64,000 bases of DNA from Oreohelix idahoensis (GCA_024509875.1 JAMPIV010004905.1:351501-415500); one strand, 5' to 3'. Numbered from the stretch's first letter, positions 48,219-62,976 are shown. The notes: generated from the letters alone by a model not told the origin. Made by a program: numbers and translations.

Positions 48219-49990
48219 ATTGCGGACCTGGCAAAATTTCGATCTGCTGCTATGCAGGCTGCTAAAGAGTTTGGAATGGACGGGCAAGTTATGATTGCTT
48301 ATGTCACTACTGAATGTGACAAATATACTGAACGTGAAGAAAGAAGATTGGAAAAAGAGGCTGAAAGAAAGTTATAGGCTGAAAAAGATATTAAGAGGTT
48401 GCAGATTGAGGCTGACAAAGAGGCTAAAGCATTAGAGCCAGAAGAAAAAAGATTGACTGCGGAAAGGGATGCAGCAAAGGAGGAGAAAAGATTACAGAGG
48501 AGCACGAGTTACGACTAAGGGAGCTGGAATTTCAAGGCCATGCTCCTGAAAAGGGTGCCAGTCCCTTTACCTCCGATGCCACTGCTAGTCAGGGAGCCTC
48601 AACCTCAGCTATGAGTTTTCATTTCGATCATTTTGTTGAGAAAGACGATGATATTGAGAGCTATCTGAATAGATATGAACTATTAGCTACCACGTATGGG
48701 TTAGAGAGAGAAAGGTGGAGCTTAAATTTATCACAAGGGCTTCGTGGTACAGCTTTTGATGTTTTTGCCAAAATGAGCAAAGATGATCAAGACAATTATG
48801 ACATGTTAAAGCAGGCTCTTTTGTTAAGATATGAAAAGAATGGAGAATTTTATAGAAAAAAGTTCAGGAATGCTAAACTACTGTCAGGTGAAACATATCA
48901 CCAGTTCTCTGCACGGTTAGAGACATACTTGGAGAAATGGACGGCTCTGGGGAAAACCCAAGATCTTAAGGAAATGATCCTTATAGAACAACTAAGAGAG
49001 TCCATGGCTCCAGACCTGAGAAAGTTTCTCATGGAACAAGGTGCAGAGAGGCTGGGTGAGTTGCTAAATGTTGCTGAAAGATATCAAGCAGCTCAAGCAG
49101 AGGTAACAGGTAATAAAAAGAAACAGGTAGACAATTTTAAGGCACCACCAAACTTTAATAAGTGTGATCATAGAGAGCATAACAAAGGTAAGCACCAGTT
49201 TGATAGGCCACGGTATGAAAATAAAAATAAAACCCCACAATTCGATGAAAGGAAATTTGATGAAAGAAGATCTTTCAACCAAGGAAGGAAGTGGTGTAAA
49301 AAGTGTAAGATGAACAATCATACCACTAAAAATTGTAGGAATAAAACTCCTAATTTTGCTGCTATGAAATCTGGGAAGAAGGGAACAAAGGTCAAACCTG
49401 AGGAACTACAGGAACCGTACCACCCCCCAGTGTGTGAAGATGTAATCTGTAATGGAGTCACCATAAGTTGCTTATATGATACAGGTTTAGATTATGATTC
49501 AGTTGTGAGTTCTCACCTGGTGCAAGCAGATCAATACACCACAGAAACAGTGGAGTTTCAAGCTGCAACCAAGGAAGTAGCGACCATGACACTCCCTATC
49601 GCTAAGATACATGTGAAAATGCGATATGTGGAGGGAGTAATCAAAGCAGCAGTGTTAGATGAGCCAATCTACCCTCTGATATTGGGGTGTAGATATGTCT
49701 TCCTGGGGAATCCCAAGAGACCTGTGATATTGGCAACGGTGCAGACCAGATCACAGTCTAAAAAGGAGGAAGATAATCCAATAAATACTCATCCAGGTGA
49801 GATGAGGAAGGCCCAGGCAGAGGACAAAACACTCAAACCGTGTTTCAAGAAATTGCCCAAATGTCATACACCTCCAGGCAAGGGAGAATTTTATATGAAG
49901 AACAAGTTGATTTATAGGAAGGCTGGATCTGAATCCAATGGTCACGGACAGCTGGTCCTTCCCACTTCATGTAGGACTAAAGTGTTGGAA
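48219..49990 (+). pseudogene. gag: Gag-PR of element B, decayed
   Basis: The homologous start is ATT (48219) instead of ATG. A TAG at 48375-48377 and a one-base loss near 48498 break the coiled coil. From 48611 the frame is open for 477 codons: capsid-like region, CCHC knuckle (49294-49335, CKKCKMNNHTTKNC) and protease with DTG (Asp at 49478). Long identical stretches with array 2 Gags (for example HQFSARLETYLEKW) show that the two families are close relatives. The ORF ends at 50044 after a deletion of about 7 bp in the start of the integrase zinc finger. Confidence 0.85.
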
Positions 49991-51093
49991 CTAGGGCATG
50001 CGATTCCCTTCATATGGGGATCAGCGCAACAGGACAGCGGATAGCTTGTTACTATTTCTGGCCAGGGATAACTGAAGATATCAAAAGATATGTAAAATCC
50101 TGTCCAGAGTGCCAACGAGTAGCATCGAAGCATTGGACTGCACCAGCAACTCTAGGGGAAATGCCCATAGTGGGAACACCCTTTGAGAGAGTTGCCGTGG
50201 ACATTGTGGGACCTCTCACTCGAACCAAGAGGAGGAACAGCTACATTCTGACTCTGGTGGACACCTGTTCTATGTAGGGAGAGGCGGTAGCCCTGTCATC
50301 CATTGACTCTAAACATGTGGCAGAGGCATTACTCACAATTTTCACAAGGTTAGGCTTTCCCAACCAAATCTTAATTGATAATGGCTCTCAGTTCAAGGGG
50401 AAACTAACAGAAGAAGTTTTCAGGATCTTTCAAGCCAAACACTTCCATTGTAGCCGGTACCATCCCCAAGGAAACGGCCAAGTGGAAAGATTTAATGGTA
50501 CGTTGATGACGATCCTGAGAAAGTTGGCACATGAAAAACCAGATACATGGGACCAGTACCTTCACGCCGCCCTCTTTGCTTATCGGGAGGTACCCCATAG
50601 TTCAACCGGTATGGCCCCGGCAACATTATTATTTGGAAGGTCAATAAAAGGTCCACTCGACGCTCTGTTATGAACGTGGACTGATGAAAAGGCAGAGGAA
50701 AATATTACATCATCATACCAATATGTGAATGAGCTGACCACTCGTTTAAAAACTGGCTGGAAACTTGCCAATGAAAATTTGAGACAAGCAAGGAAAAAAC
50801 ATGCTGCCTATTACAACAAGAAAGCTAAAGACAGAGATTTGGCTGTGGGAGAGAAGGTACTGCTTCTTCTACCTGGTAGTCAGAATAAGTTGCAAATTGG
50901 ATGGCAAGGTCCATATACAGTTCTAGAGAAGGTGTCTAGAACAAATTATAAGATAGATAAGAAGGGGAAAGAAAAAATCTATCATGTGAATCTCCTGAAA
51001 AAAATATTAGGAAAGAGAAAATCAGGAAGAGACACATTTGTTGACTTTGTCTATTGCAATGGAGATGAAAAAGGAACCACTTTCATCATTTGA
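49991..51093 (+). pseudogene. pol: Integrase of element B, decayed
   Basis: Zinc finger remnant ending CPECQ, core with VAVDIVG, LIDNGSQF and NGQVERFNG, and GPY motif (WQGPY). TAG at 50275 replaces Trp and TGA at 50671 replaces Arg relative to copy C. An extra A near 51005 shifts into the frame of RT. The integrase precedes RT, as in element A. Confidence 0.85.
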
Positions 51094-52336
51094 ATATCCA
51101 TTACACCCCTGTGAGACAGCTGCACAGGTGAAAATCAGTACACACTTAACGAAAGATCAGAAGGAGAGAGTGCAAAAGGTTCTAGATGATCATACAGAGG
51201 TGTTAACGGTCCGTCCGGGGCATACAAACTTATTGGAGTATGATATGAAACTTATAGACCCAACACCTGTATGTATGAAGGCATATTCGATTCCTTTCGC
51301 CAAGGAAAAAGCCTTGAAGGAAGAGATAGAATATTTGTTGAAGGAAGGAATCATTTCACACAGTGAATCTTCGTATAGTTCCAGTGTGGTGCTCTTAAGA
51401 AAACCCTCCGGAGAACATAGACTCTGTATAGATTACAGGAGACTGAATGCTATGACAGAAGGTCAGGTGGATCCATTGCCGGATACAAATCAGTTGTTTG
51501 CCAGGCTAAATAAAGCAAAATATTTCTCAAAAGTGGCTCTGAGCAAAGGATACTATCAGATTCCAGTAAAGCCTGAGGTTAGACCTTATCTAGCTTTTAG
51601 TACATCAGAGGGACACTATGAATTTTAGAATTCTTGGGACACACAGTCCATCAGGGAAACATGACTTCTGACCCCAAGAACTTGGAGAAACTAAGAAAAG
51701 CCCCGAGGCCACAAACAAAGAAAGACGTGAGATCTTTTGTCTCATTATGTGGTTTCTACCAAAAGTATATCAACAACTTTAATTCCGTATGTGCACCGTT
51801 AACTGATTTGACACGCAAGGTAAATCCAGATCGAATTACCTGGACAGCACAGTGTGAATTAGCATACCAAGAATTGAAGGAAAAGCTCACCAGCAAACCT
51901 ATTTTGAAATTACCTGACTTAAGTCAAGAATTGATTGTAAGAACGGATGCAAGTAGTATCGGTTTAGGAGCTACCCTGTTACAGAAGTCAGATTCACTGG
52001 ATGGGGAATTAAACCCAGTGGCATATGCTAGCAGAAAGTTGAATAAAGCTGAAAAAAATTTATTCAACTAGCGAAAAAGAATGTCTTGCAGTAATATGGG
52101 CGATCAAGAAATTCAATATTTATCTGTATGGGAAGGCATTCAAGTTGCAAACGGATCACAAACCCCTGGCTTTTCTAGCGCAGGCTAGGCATGAAAATAC
52201 GAGGTTACTCCGATGGTCATTGCTTTTGCAACCATTTCAGTTCAGCATAGAATATATTTCTGGAAAAAACTAACCTGGGTGCTGATTTTCTAAGCCGCCA
52301 TCCGTGTGATGAGAATCACAATGATCACCAGAAATA
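51038..52336 (+). pseudogene. pol: RT-RNase H of element B, RT core deleted
   Basis: RT fingers and palm start are present (LCIDYRRLN), but the first catalytic Asp is changed (SKVALSKGY against SKVDLSKGY in copy C). After HYEF (51628) about 230-250 bp carrying the xxDD box are deleted, joining directly to the FLGHTVHQ segment. RNase H begins at RTDASS near 51940, shifts frame near 52063, and ends near 52330 with a GADFLSRH-type motif. Inactive. Confidence 0.85.
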
Positions 52337-52393
52337 GTAATACATTTATCTAGGTGTATATAGAATTATGGACTGACATACGATGTCTGTTTT

Positions 52394-52407
52394 AAGTGGG
52401 GAGAATT
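52394..52407 (+). other. Polypurine tract of element B
   Basis: aagtggggagaatt before the right LTR. Confidence 0.55.
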
Positions 52408-53620
52408 CGTGATGAAAAATTCTAATCCACATATATAAATTAGAAAATAAATGTAAAGCCTAACGAAGTAATTTAATAGAAGGAAAGAAGAATGGTGACA
52501 GACCAGTGCTTTCCAAATAGCGTACACCGGTGATGTAGAACGCCATAATGACTGAACCCGAGATCCCCTTTTTCTACTTCGTCTGCATAACTGTAACGCT
52601 TCCACGTACGATAGTAAAAGCCTACAGCATCATACACGCGTTTCTAAAAATAAAACTGGTACTGTATTTCTTAGACGACCTTGATAGGCACACTGCTTAA
52701 TGACCTAGATATAATACTACATTAATGTCATTATACCCAATACGTTAACCTAAAAGACAGACGGGCTTAGAGAGAGAGAGATGCACGGAGGAACGCATGC
52801 AATGCTACCACGTCGTCTCGCGATTAAAAAGTGAACGCCAATCCCACGCGAAAGGCATGCAGGCCTGATATTTTTTCAAATAGACAGTGATAAAAAACAC
52901 TAACGATACGAGGTTAGGTTTTGAAAACAGGTTTAAAATCTTATTGGGAACCCTGACATTCTACTGTTTTATGTCTAAGCTCCTGACATTAGTCTGACAG
53001 TACAGAAGACATCTCCTAAGTATGGAAGTGAACGGTGGTAACAGCAAAGTCACGACTATCCTAGAATAATACATATTTTGAACGAAGCCACTTAGCCCCA
53101 TTAAACTTATATATTCTTGTACCTTAGGACTTGCTGACAAAGAATATGTTATGTGTTACGCAAATAGTCTAGTAATTAACAAATTATAGCCAAAATACTG
53201 ACAGCACAAGATCATATTTGCTCATAATGGCATGTTTGAAAATCACTGCTTTAGGGGAAATGAGGCCAATAAGTTAGATACGATTTGATTGGCTGTAGTA
53301 ATATGTAAGGCGAAACCTTATTAGTCGAACTGTAAATACTATTATTGTTGTTAATGGCAACGTGTAGGATGGGTAATATTTTTTCAAAGGCTCTTGTAAA
53401 CATGGTCTCATTGGTAAGAGCGTTCGATATAGTCAAATAGAAGCGTCAGTTCAGGGCCAGTTTTGAAAATAAATTTTGTAAGAAGCAAGTGCGTTGAGAT
53501 CAAGCTAATATTTTTCTAATAAAAGCCTGGGATAAGGCAGATCAAAATTGTGCCAGAATTCATCGCCAGTCAACGTTACTTGTGTATATTTCCTTGAATT
53601 GTGGTAAGCTAGACATATTT

Positions 53621-53694
<74 letters not shown>

Positions 53695-54923
53695 ATATGA
53701 AAATTGAATATGCAATGATAAATTGTGTCTGTATGTGTGTGATTCAGTAGCAAACAGAAGGCAAAGCCTAGATATTGCTCCACCATGTAAAAGCTTGTCA
53801 GAGAGGAGTATAACTGCATAGGCATATATGGGATTGCCATATAGTAACATGATACCTATCTTATTGTATAGAAGGAATTAACGCTGGAATTGCAGAGGCG
53901 TTGTAACCATTAGGGAGAGGAATACTGGTGTATATTGTCACATGAGAAGCTAGCAGTTGGCCTACAGCGCTGAAGTCTGTGTTTGTAATGTCCTGTACTT
54001 CAGTGTGGAAATATATTATATATTAGTTCTGAAGGAGGAGGTACAACCTTCTTATTTCAGGGACCGTGGTACTGAAGTATTAGAGCAGCACCTGGTCTGA
54101 GTTTTGCTGGATCCAGAGGGCTGGCAGCAGACTCATTGTCCAAGATATCGACCAGTGGTGTATTTCAAGATAACTGAGAAGCAAGCGAGCAGAGGAGACA
54201 GTTTTCCTGCCGCAGACATTGAGCTAAGAATTTGTCAGACAGAGCAGCTCACCCTTGTATAACCCACCTTAAAATTGACTGTAATACTAAATCAAGAGGG
54301 ACAGTTATTGTTTTACAAATAAAAGGAACTGTGAACCCTTCAATATTATTTCCACCAGTAACAAACACATGAAGTCGTGATGACAAACAACAACCTAGCT
54401 TCAAACGCCAGTATTACCTCATAATACTACATTACAACTCTACACACATATTGTAATAATATTATATGTCAGGACAAAGATCCTTTGTATAAATTTTGTA
54501 CATACAGATTGTGTTTACATTTGATTGTGATTCCTGATTCACTCTGTAGTTGGATCAGGATATCTATTATTGAAAGAAACTAATACATAATTTAAAAGTT
54601 AACACTTGACTTACTTAAGCTAGTCTTCTAGAGTGTTATATGTATGTGCTGGTCTTAAGTGTTGTAAAGTGTTGTGGATCTTAATAAAAGTGTTTATCTG
54701 TCTTTTGGTTGTTATAAACTTACACTTCATCACTATCATAACCCTAGACATTCAGCGTAGTCAGCACATTATTCCAGAATAATTTTGATTGAGGTCTAAA
54801 TGTGGTAGCAAAGTAAGGTCATCTGTAACACACCACACTTATTAGATACAGATACCTTCACAGCTGATCTCAGTCAGTACACTAAGTCCCCTATAATTAT
54901 TTATATAATCCCAACTTACCACA
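52408..54923 (+). repeat. Right LTR of element B
   Basis: 2516 bp, uninterrupted, ends cttaccaca followed by gccta. It shows the empty gacat site used by array 2. Has a TA microsatellite at 53623-53695. Confidence 0.88.
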
Positions 54924-55110
54924 GCCTACAAGGTTGAGGTGCTACAATTGTGGAGAGTTCTCAGGCCACATGGCAGCCAAATGCCCTCAAGGCCCTCTTC
55001 CGAAGAGATGTTTTCAATGCAAGTCAACTGAACATTTGATAGCCACCTGTCCCTCAAGGAGCTCTTTCCCTAGACGTACTGCCACAACCAGGTTGCCTGC
55101 AGTATTGTAA
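54924..55110 (+). pseudogene. CSD-Gag, 3' part: two Lin-28-like CCHC knuckles
   Basis: Continuing in frame from 26089 across the TSD, two C-x2-C-x4-H-x4-C knuckles lie at 54940-54984 (CYNCGEFSGHMAAKC) and 55009-55050 (CFQCKSTEHLIATC), separated by a short Pro/Lys linker. Spacing and the CYNCG...PKRC pattern match the paired knuckles of Lin-28, not the single knuckle of most gypsy Gags. Stop TAA at 55108-55110. Confidence 0.7.
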
Positions 55111-55538
55111 TCCAAGAGATGGCCGTGACAACTGTCACCCTAAGGGAACCGAGAAAATTTGCCGTCGTCTAGGGGAGGAAACCCGTTCTAAGCAGATAGG
55201 AGGGAGTGCACATCAAGGTTCAGAAGAGGAAACTCATCTAAAGCAGATTGTGGGCCACCGTCTACACAAAACGACTGTAAAACCCGTCAGGAGCAATCCC
55301 CCTTCAATGTCGACAGCTGCAAGCACTGAAAAGAAGAAGTCACAAGCCAGCAGCGACGTGGCACAAGTAGATGAATCTTCTAGACCACAGCAACTGCCAG
55401 CCCAACAACGGACAACGAGGGAAATGACGACCAAGAGTGTCCCCAGCCCGGTTGTACCTGTTCCAGAAGCTCAGCCCAAAACATCGCCGCTCAGAAAGAG
55501 TCATGCGCAGCACCAATGATCTGAGAGGTTACAATTGA
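55111..55538 (+). pseudogene. Pol C-terminal tail-like remnant of the CSD-Gag element
   Basis: Pro/Ser/Gln-rich reading frames, ending in one frame with HRRSERVMRSTNDLRGYN and TGA at 55536. An Arg-Arg-Ser-x-Arg-(V/T) ending is common at the C terminus of gypsy pol. The protease, RT, RNase H and integrase between Gag and this tail are missing, so the element is internally deleted. Confidence 0.4.
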
Positions 55539-57309
55539 AGCGCCAGAGGTAGTGATGTTGTCGGGACGACAATGTGGTGGGTTTAGATGTTAAGAAGAAT
55601 GGTGTGTAATATAAGTGTACTTGAGTGAGGTCTACTGTGAAGGTCCCTGAGGTAAACAATGGACATCTGTGTTACAGAGAACCTTTCTTGATACCACCCT
55701 ACGATCTCACTCTAAGCTATATGTTTGAACTAGTATGATTGCAAGCTTCGTATAGTGTCTAGGGTAATGTAAGAGTGTTGGTAAAGAAACTCAATACAAA
55801 AACATATACATACATATACTAAATGCTATGAGTAAATCAACCAACTCCAGTGGGTAAATTTAGAGTTTAAAATATCTTTTCTCAAATTTATTTGTCCTGA
55901 ACCTAAAATTGTTTTGATCAGGACTACAACTCAATTTAAAATCAAACTATATATACAAATATAGATGTATTTACATAAATAGGACAGTGTGTCCACAACA
56001 CAATATTACGATATAAATGTTCAAATATTGTTTCTTAATATCTGATGACTACGGGTATTTGGAGACAGGATGGGAATTTATCATCATTCCAATGGTCTTT
56101 TGTTAAGTCTATGCTTGGTTACTTTAGTCTTTGGATGGAACGTTATTTGTGATAAGGAGATTCGTTAAATCGTTGTAATAAGTTGTCCCAGGCCAGATAT
56201 TGCACTTATCTGGACCCTGGAATCACAGCAGTTGTATTAGATTCGGCCACAAGCCACAGTCTCCTCTAGTTTATGAATGCTTTTGCATAGAACTCGTAAC
56301 AGAGACTCCACTCAATAGTGTAGAACTTCTCGCTCAGCAAAATTACTGACACCAGACAAGTGCCAGCCGAACCCCTGTAAAGGAAAGTTATGTTCCTGTC
56401 TTAACCTCACATCAATTCCATCCAATTTACAAGTCATACTATAATTAAACAAAAGAACCTGGTCAGCTCTTCCGGACCAACCTTACTTCTCCACTCCAGT
56501 TTGATGGAACAATTTGTACCAGTTTTATTTTCTTTTCCCTAATGGCTGTTACGCCTCTGCCATTAGCATTGATCTTTTTTCCATAAAATATGATGGGTGA
56601 TATGATTCATGATGTCCCCTGCATGTTCTTTGGTATCTACCTCTCTCTGGTAGCTTATATATGATGGATACCTTATAGGCCCTGACAGAGGTTGCTGGGG
56701 ACCTATGTACTGACTAATCATGATGGATTTTCTTCTAACTTTTGCTCACACTCACATTTATTTTAAATAAAAGATAATTAATACTGTCCTTACCACAATT
56801 TTCAATGAAAAATCACAAGTTATACGTTGACTGACAATGGAAATAAACTTTTGTTCCGTATGTCCTGTCCAGACTGCTGAGAAATATATATGGTCTACAG
56901 CAATTCTGCTCTCAGCGCACCTTGCTTCATCTACAGTTTTGAAAAAAATGGCGTCAAAGCCTTATAAGTTTAAACGCAGCTTTGGTAAGCTGGCCAATGA
57001 TTTTGCATCTCTCAATGGTAAACAAAGTCTTTCAAAATAAAATTCAAACTTTTCCTACGTTACTGGGTTAATATATTTTTAATGCGAGGTCGGCCAATAA
57101 TATTTTGCCTTACTTCAAATTTCATCCAATCCAATTCATCGTACCTTCTAAGTCTTATTTCCCCTAAGTTTTTTTTTCAAAAATATGCCATACAAAATTA
57201 AGCAGGCATGACTTGTCATGACAGTCCGTCCGATCATCTATAGTATTTTTGCCAATATTTGGTTATTTAATGGACTATTTGAGTAACTAACAACATATTC
57301 TTGCTCTTC
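55539..57309. other. Unassigned AT-rich sequence
   Basis: No protein domain recognised. Contains small inverted repeats (ttgtcgggacgacaa near 55560; ccagat...atctgg near 56196). A 67-codon ORF at 56837-57040 has no recognisable features. Confidence 0.4.
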
Positions 57310-57566
57310 TTCTTCTTCTTTGATCCTTAGCCACCGACCGTCAAAGCAGTCAGTGGCCATCACGCCTAGTGGCGTCTTGTAGGGCAACAACAAATTGATT
57401 CCACTTTGCTCGGTCGGTGGCCATCCTTCGTACAGTGCCCCAACTCTGGTTCATTCTTTGCATCTCAGCCTCCACAGTCCTACGCCAGGTTGTTTTTGGT
57501 CGGCCTCTCTTTCGTTTTCCTTCAGGGGTCCAAAGCATAGCTGTTCTTGTGATGGCATTGGGGTCT
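57310..57566 (-). pseudogene. LINE ORF2 C terminus and 3' tail, distal piece
   Basis: Minus strand. Encodes the very end of a non-LTR RT protein (KRKRGRPKTTWRRTVEAEMQ to DATRRDGH, stop near 57350) followed by a short UTR and a (GAA)n tail. Continues at 59109 after a solo LTR. The LINE clade is not assigned. Confidence 0.75.
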
Positions 57567-59108
<1,542 letters not shown>

Positions 59109-59637
59109 GGTCTCTTCTAAAGACATGGCCAACCCAGCTCCAGCGTCTGCCAGCTATGATGGTGTGCATGTCCTCTTGCTTGCTACGAGTAAGCAGATCT
59201 TGGTTAGTGATGGTATTCGGACAAAAGATTCGGTGAATTTTTCTTAGGCATGTTGTGTGAAAAGAGGACAGTTTCGACATTTCCTTCTCTGTAACTGTCC
59301 AGCATTCCGCACCACAGAGAAGCACAGAAAGCACACAGCTCTGATATAATCTTAATTTTGTGCTTGTGCTGTATTGGGAGGACTTCCAGATGTTGTTTAT
59401 TCTAAAGAAGGCTGTTCTTGCCTTATTCCTTCTGTTGTTGATGTCTTTGCCTGCCCCGCCGTCTGGTGTTACTATGCTTCCTAGGTATGTGAAGGTATCT
59501 GTCTGTACCAGTTGCTGATTCCTTACTGATATGGGCTCGGGGTTGCTCACATTGAGCGTCATGATCTCAGACTTCTTTAAATTGATGTTCAAGCCCACCT
59601 GCTGGCTAAACTTATTAAGTCTATCCGTTTTTCCTGT
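59109..59637 (-). pseudogene. LINE RT C-terminal region, proximal piece, joined to Gmr1 RNase H
   Basis: Minus strand. Encodes the post-RT domain (YLGSIVTPDGG, CGAECWTVTEKEM, GRRWSWVGHV). At about 59637 the reading frame passes directly into the RNase H of copy C, so a 389-codon ORF (58906-60075) is a fortuitous Gmr1/LINE chimera. Matching DNA at 63430-63960 shows where the LINE begins. No clear target duplication was found between the two LINE ends, so a deletion may have followed. Confidence 0.75.
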
Positions 59638-62149
59638 AATTGTTGAATATTTTTGTTCGGCTGTGTTCACCTTACGACTAGCATAAGCGACTGGAGTTAA
59701 TTCCCCATCAAGTGAGTTTGACCTTTGTAATAGAGCTGCACCTAATCCTATATTGCTGGCATCCGTTGTCACAATGAATTCTTGACTCAAGTCAGGTAAC
59801 TTCAGAATAGGCCTGCTTGTGAGCTTTTCCTTCAACTCTTGGTAGGCTAATTCACACTGCGCTGACCAAGTAATTCTATCCGGATTTCCTTTGCGCGTTA
59901 AATCAGTCAACGGAGCACATATGGAATTAAAGTTTTTGATATACTTTTGGTAGAAACCACATAATGAGACAAAAGATCGCACATCTTTTTTTGTCTGTGG
60001 CCTAGGTGCTTTTTTCAATTTCTCTAGGTTCTTGGGGTCAGGGGTCATGTTTCCCTGATGTACTGTGTGTCCCAAGAATTCCAGCTCTTTACATCCAACA
60101 CGCCCAATGGGCTGATCACCCGTTGGCTTGTCACACCGATTACGGAAACAACGGCAGATGGATCTATTTGTTGTTGCCCTAAAGACGCCGCTAGGCGTGA
60201 TGGGAAACTACAACAGAGAAAATCAATCTGCTGTTGCCCTTAAGACGCCACAAGGCGTGATGGCCTCTGACTGCTTGGTCGGTCTTTGGCTAAGGACGGA
60301 AGAAGAAGAAGAAGAAGACATCCAACACAACATTTGGTCGGTCTAGCGGTCAAATTCGCCTCTATAAGTCGATCAAACTACATATTTAGAGAGTTAATGT
60401 GTTCCTCAAATGTTTCAGTAGCTATGAGAATATCGTCCATGAAGTTTGTAATACATGGATTATTCAGGGGATCCAACAATTTTCTCATCATCCTAGAAAA
60501 TACACTCGGAGCATTTTTCAACCCAAATGGTAGCATGTTGAATTCATAATGTCCATCCGAGGTGCTGAAGGCTAAATAAGGTCTAACCTCAGGCTTTACT
60601 GGAATCTGATAGTAGCCTTTGCTCAGATCCACCTTTGAGAAATATTTAGCTTTATTCAGCCTGGCAAACAGCTGATTTGTATCCGGTAATGGATCCACCT
60701 GACTTTCTGTGAAAGCATTCAGTTTCCTGTAATCTATACACAGTCTATGTTTTCCAGAGGGTTTTTTCAACAGAACCACACTAGAGCTGTAAGGAGATTT
60801 ACTGTGCGAGATAATCCTTTCTCTCAACAGATAATCTATCTCCTCCTTCAAAGCTTTTTCCTTAGCGAACGGAATCGAATAGGCTCTCATACAGATTGGT
60901 GTTGGGTCTATAAGTTTCATATCATACTTTAATAAATTGGTATGCCCCAGTCTGTCCGTTAGCACATCTGTATGATCATCCAGAACCTGTTGAACTCTCT
61001 CCCTCTGATTTCTCGTTAAGTGTGTACTGATTTTTACCTGTGCAGCGGTCTCACAGGGATGTAATGGATATTCATGAGAGGTGAGTGGTTCCTTTTTCTT
61101 TTCCATTGCAACAAACAAGGTCAGTAAGTGTGTTTCTTCCTGATTTTCTCTGTCCAGATATTTCTTCAGGAGATTCACATGATAGATTTTCTCTTTCCCC
61201 TTCTTATCTATCTTATAATTTGTTCTAAACACCTTCTCTAGAACTGTATATGGACCTTGCCATCCAATTTGCAACTTGTTACTGCTGCTGGGTAGAAGAA
61301 GAAGCACATTCTCTCCCACAGCTAATTTTCTGTCTTTCGCTTTCTTAGTATAATAGACAGCATGTTTTTTCCTGGCTTGTCTCAAATTTTCATTGGCAAG
61401 TTTCCAGCCAGTTTTAAGACGAGTGGTCAGCTCGTTTACATATTGATATGATGAGGTAATATTTTCTTCTGCCTTTTCATCGGTCCAAGTCCTTAACAAT
61501 GCTTCTAATGGACCTTTTATTGGCCTCCCAAATAACTGGGTTGCCGGTGCCATACCGGTTGAACTATGGGGTACCTCCCGATAAGCAAAGAGGGCGGCGT
61601 GAAGGTACTGATCCCATGTGTCTGGTTTTTCATGTGCCAACTTTCTCAGGATCTAAATGAGGGTCCCGTTGAATCTTTCCACTTGGCCGTTTCCTTGTGG
61701 ATGGTACGGGCTACAATGAAAGTGTTTGGCTTGAAAGATCCTGAAAACTTCTTTTGTTAGTTTCCCCTTGAACTGTGAGCCATTATCAGTCAAGATTTGG
61801 TTGGGAAAGCCTAACCTTGTGAAGATTGTGAGTAATGCCTCTGCCACATGTTTTGAATCAATTGACGACATGGCTACCGCCTCTCCCCACATAGAACAAG
61901 TGTCCACCAGAGTCAGAATGTAACTGTTCCTCCTCTTGGTCCGAGTGAGAGGTCATACAATGTCCACTGCAACTCTCTCAAAAGGTGTTCCCACTATGGG
62001 CATTTCCCCTAGAGTTGCTGGAGCAGTCCAACGCTTTGGAGCTACCCGTAGCATTCTGGACAGGATTTTACATATCTCTTTATATCTTCAGTTATCCCTG
62101 GACAAGCTATCCGCTGTCCAGTTGCGCTGATCCCCATATGACCACTGAA
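59638..62149 (-). pseudogene. pol: Copy C: Gmr1-like INT-RT-RH fragment
   Basis: Minus strand, read from 62149 down. The integrase zinc finger start (GHMGISATG) is followed by the core with LTDNGSQF and NGQVERFNG, and by the GPY module. RT (61640-60378) has LCIDYRKLN, SKVDLSKGY and FMDD, so the catalytic aspartates are intact. In-frame stops occur near 61950, 61653 and 60376. A LINE tail interrupts at 60102-60317. RNase H starts (TTDASN) and is cut at about 59638 by the LINE. Gag, PR and the 5' LTR are missing; the truncation is at 62149. Close relative of element B, and useful to define the defects of B. Confidence 0.85.
60102..60317 (+). mobile_element. Short LINE 3' tail insertion with 11-bp TSD
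   Basis: Flanked by acatccaacac at 60091-60101 and 60318-60328. Contains the last codons and 3' UTR of the same LINE (ttgttgttgccctaaagacg, ggcgtgatgg) and ends in (GAA)n. The segment around gttgcccttaagacgcc is present twice in tandem. Removing it with one TSD copy restores the RT frame of copy C. Confidence 0.8.
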
Positions 62150-62550
62150 GGTAAATATATCTATTTAAACACTGAAGATAAGACAAACTATCTTTGAGAT
62201 GAAAAAAATAATAATTAAATAAAAAGTCTATGAGATTTAAAAAATTATTATTAAATAAAAACAATGATCATGAAATTAAATCAAAATAATAATTAAATAA
62301 AAACATCTGTGAGATTTAAAAAAAAATTGTTATTAAATAAAAACAATGCCAATAAAATTAAACAAAAACTATTAAATAAAATCAAAGTGTATGAAATAAA
62401 AAAAATTTATTAAACACAAACAATGTCTAATCTCTCCTGGCAGACATAGGTCTATCTGGCTGCAATTTAAACACTGAACTTAAGAAATATTACATCTGAA
62501 ATTAAAATAAAAAGATAATCAAACATAAACAATGTCTAATTTCTCTTCAC
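62150..62550. repeat. AT-rich degenerate tandem repeat
   Basis: Degenerate units built around tattaaataaaaacaatg and tgagatttaaaa recur roughly every 60-70 bp. It borders the truncation of copy C. Confidence 0.6.
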
Positions 62551-62976
62551 CAGTGTTTCTTAACCTTTTAGAGGCCCTGCACCCCAGTCCATTATCTTAT
62601 AAAGTCTCGCACCACTTTACAGCATCTTAAGAAGCCTTGCATCCTATTATCTTCAAGCTCGCAAAATATTCCAGAAATTAACAAATAAGCGATGAAAGTT
62701 TGTTTTGTGACAATCTTTTTTACAAAACTTGACTAAGGTTTTGACTCTAATTCACGTTGCCAATGTTCTATTTTATACAAATACTTTAGACTTTTGTACA
62801 TTATATAGTGTTTATGATTTGCTTTCTACAATATCTGCATGTCTCGCACCCCTAGAGGGTGGATCTCATACCCCCAGGTCTGCGCGTGCTCTACACTATA
62901 TGTAATATAGCCCCGTGTAGTTCCCAAAGGGGTTTGTGGGGAGTACTACCCCACAGACATATTGTTAAGAAACCAC
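62551..62976. mobile_element. hAT-like MITE
   Basis: Left end cagtgtttcttaacctttta; right end, reversed, gtggtttcttaacaata. These resemble hAT/Charlie-type termini (CAGTGGTTCTCAACC). Imperfect 8-bp flanks ctcttcac (62543-62550) and ctctgcac (62977-62984) match at 7 of 8. No transposase ORF. Confidence 0.5.
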
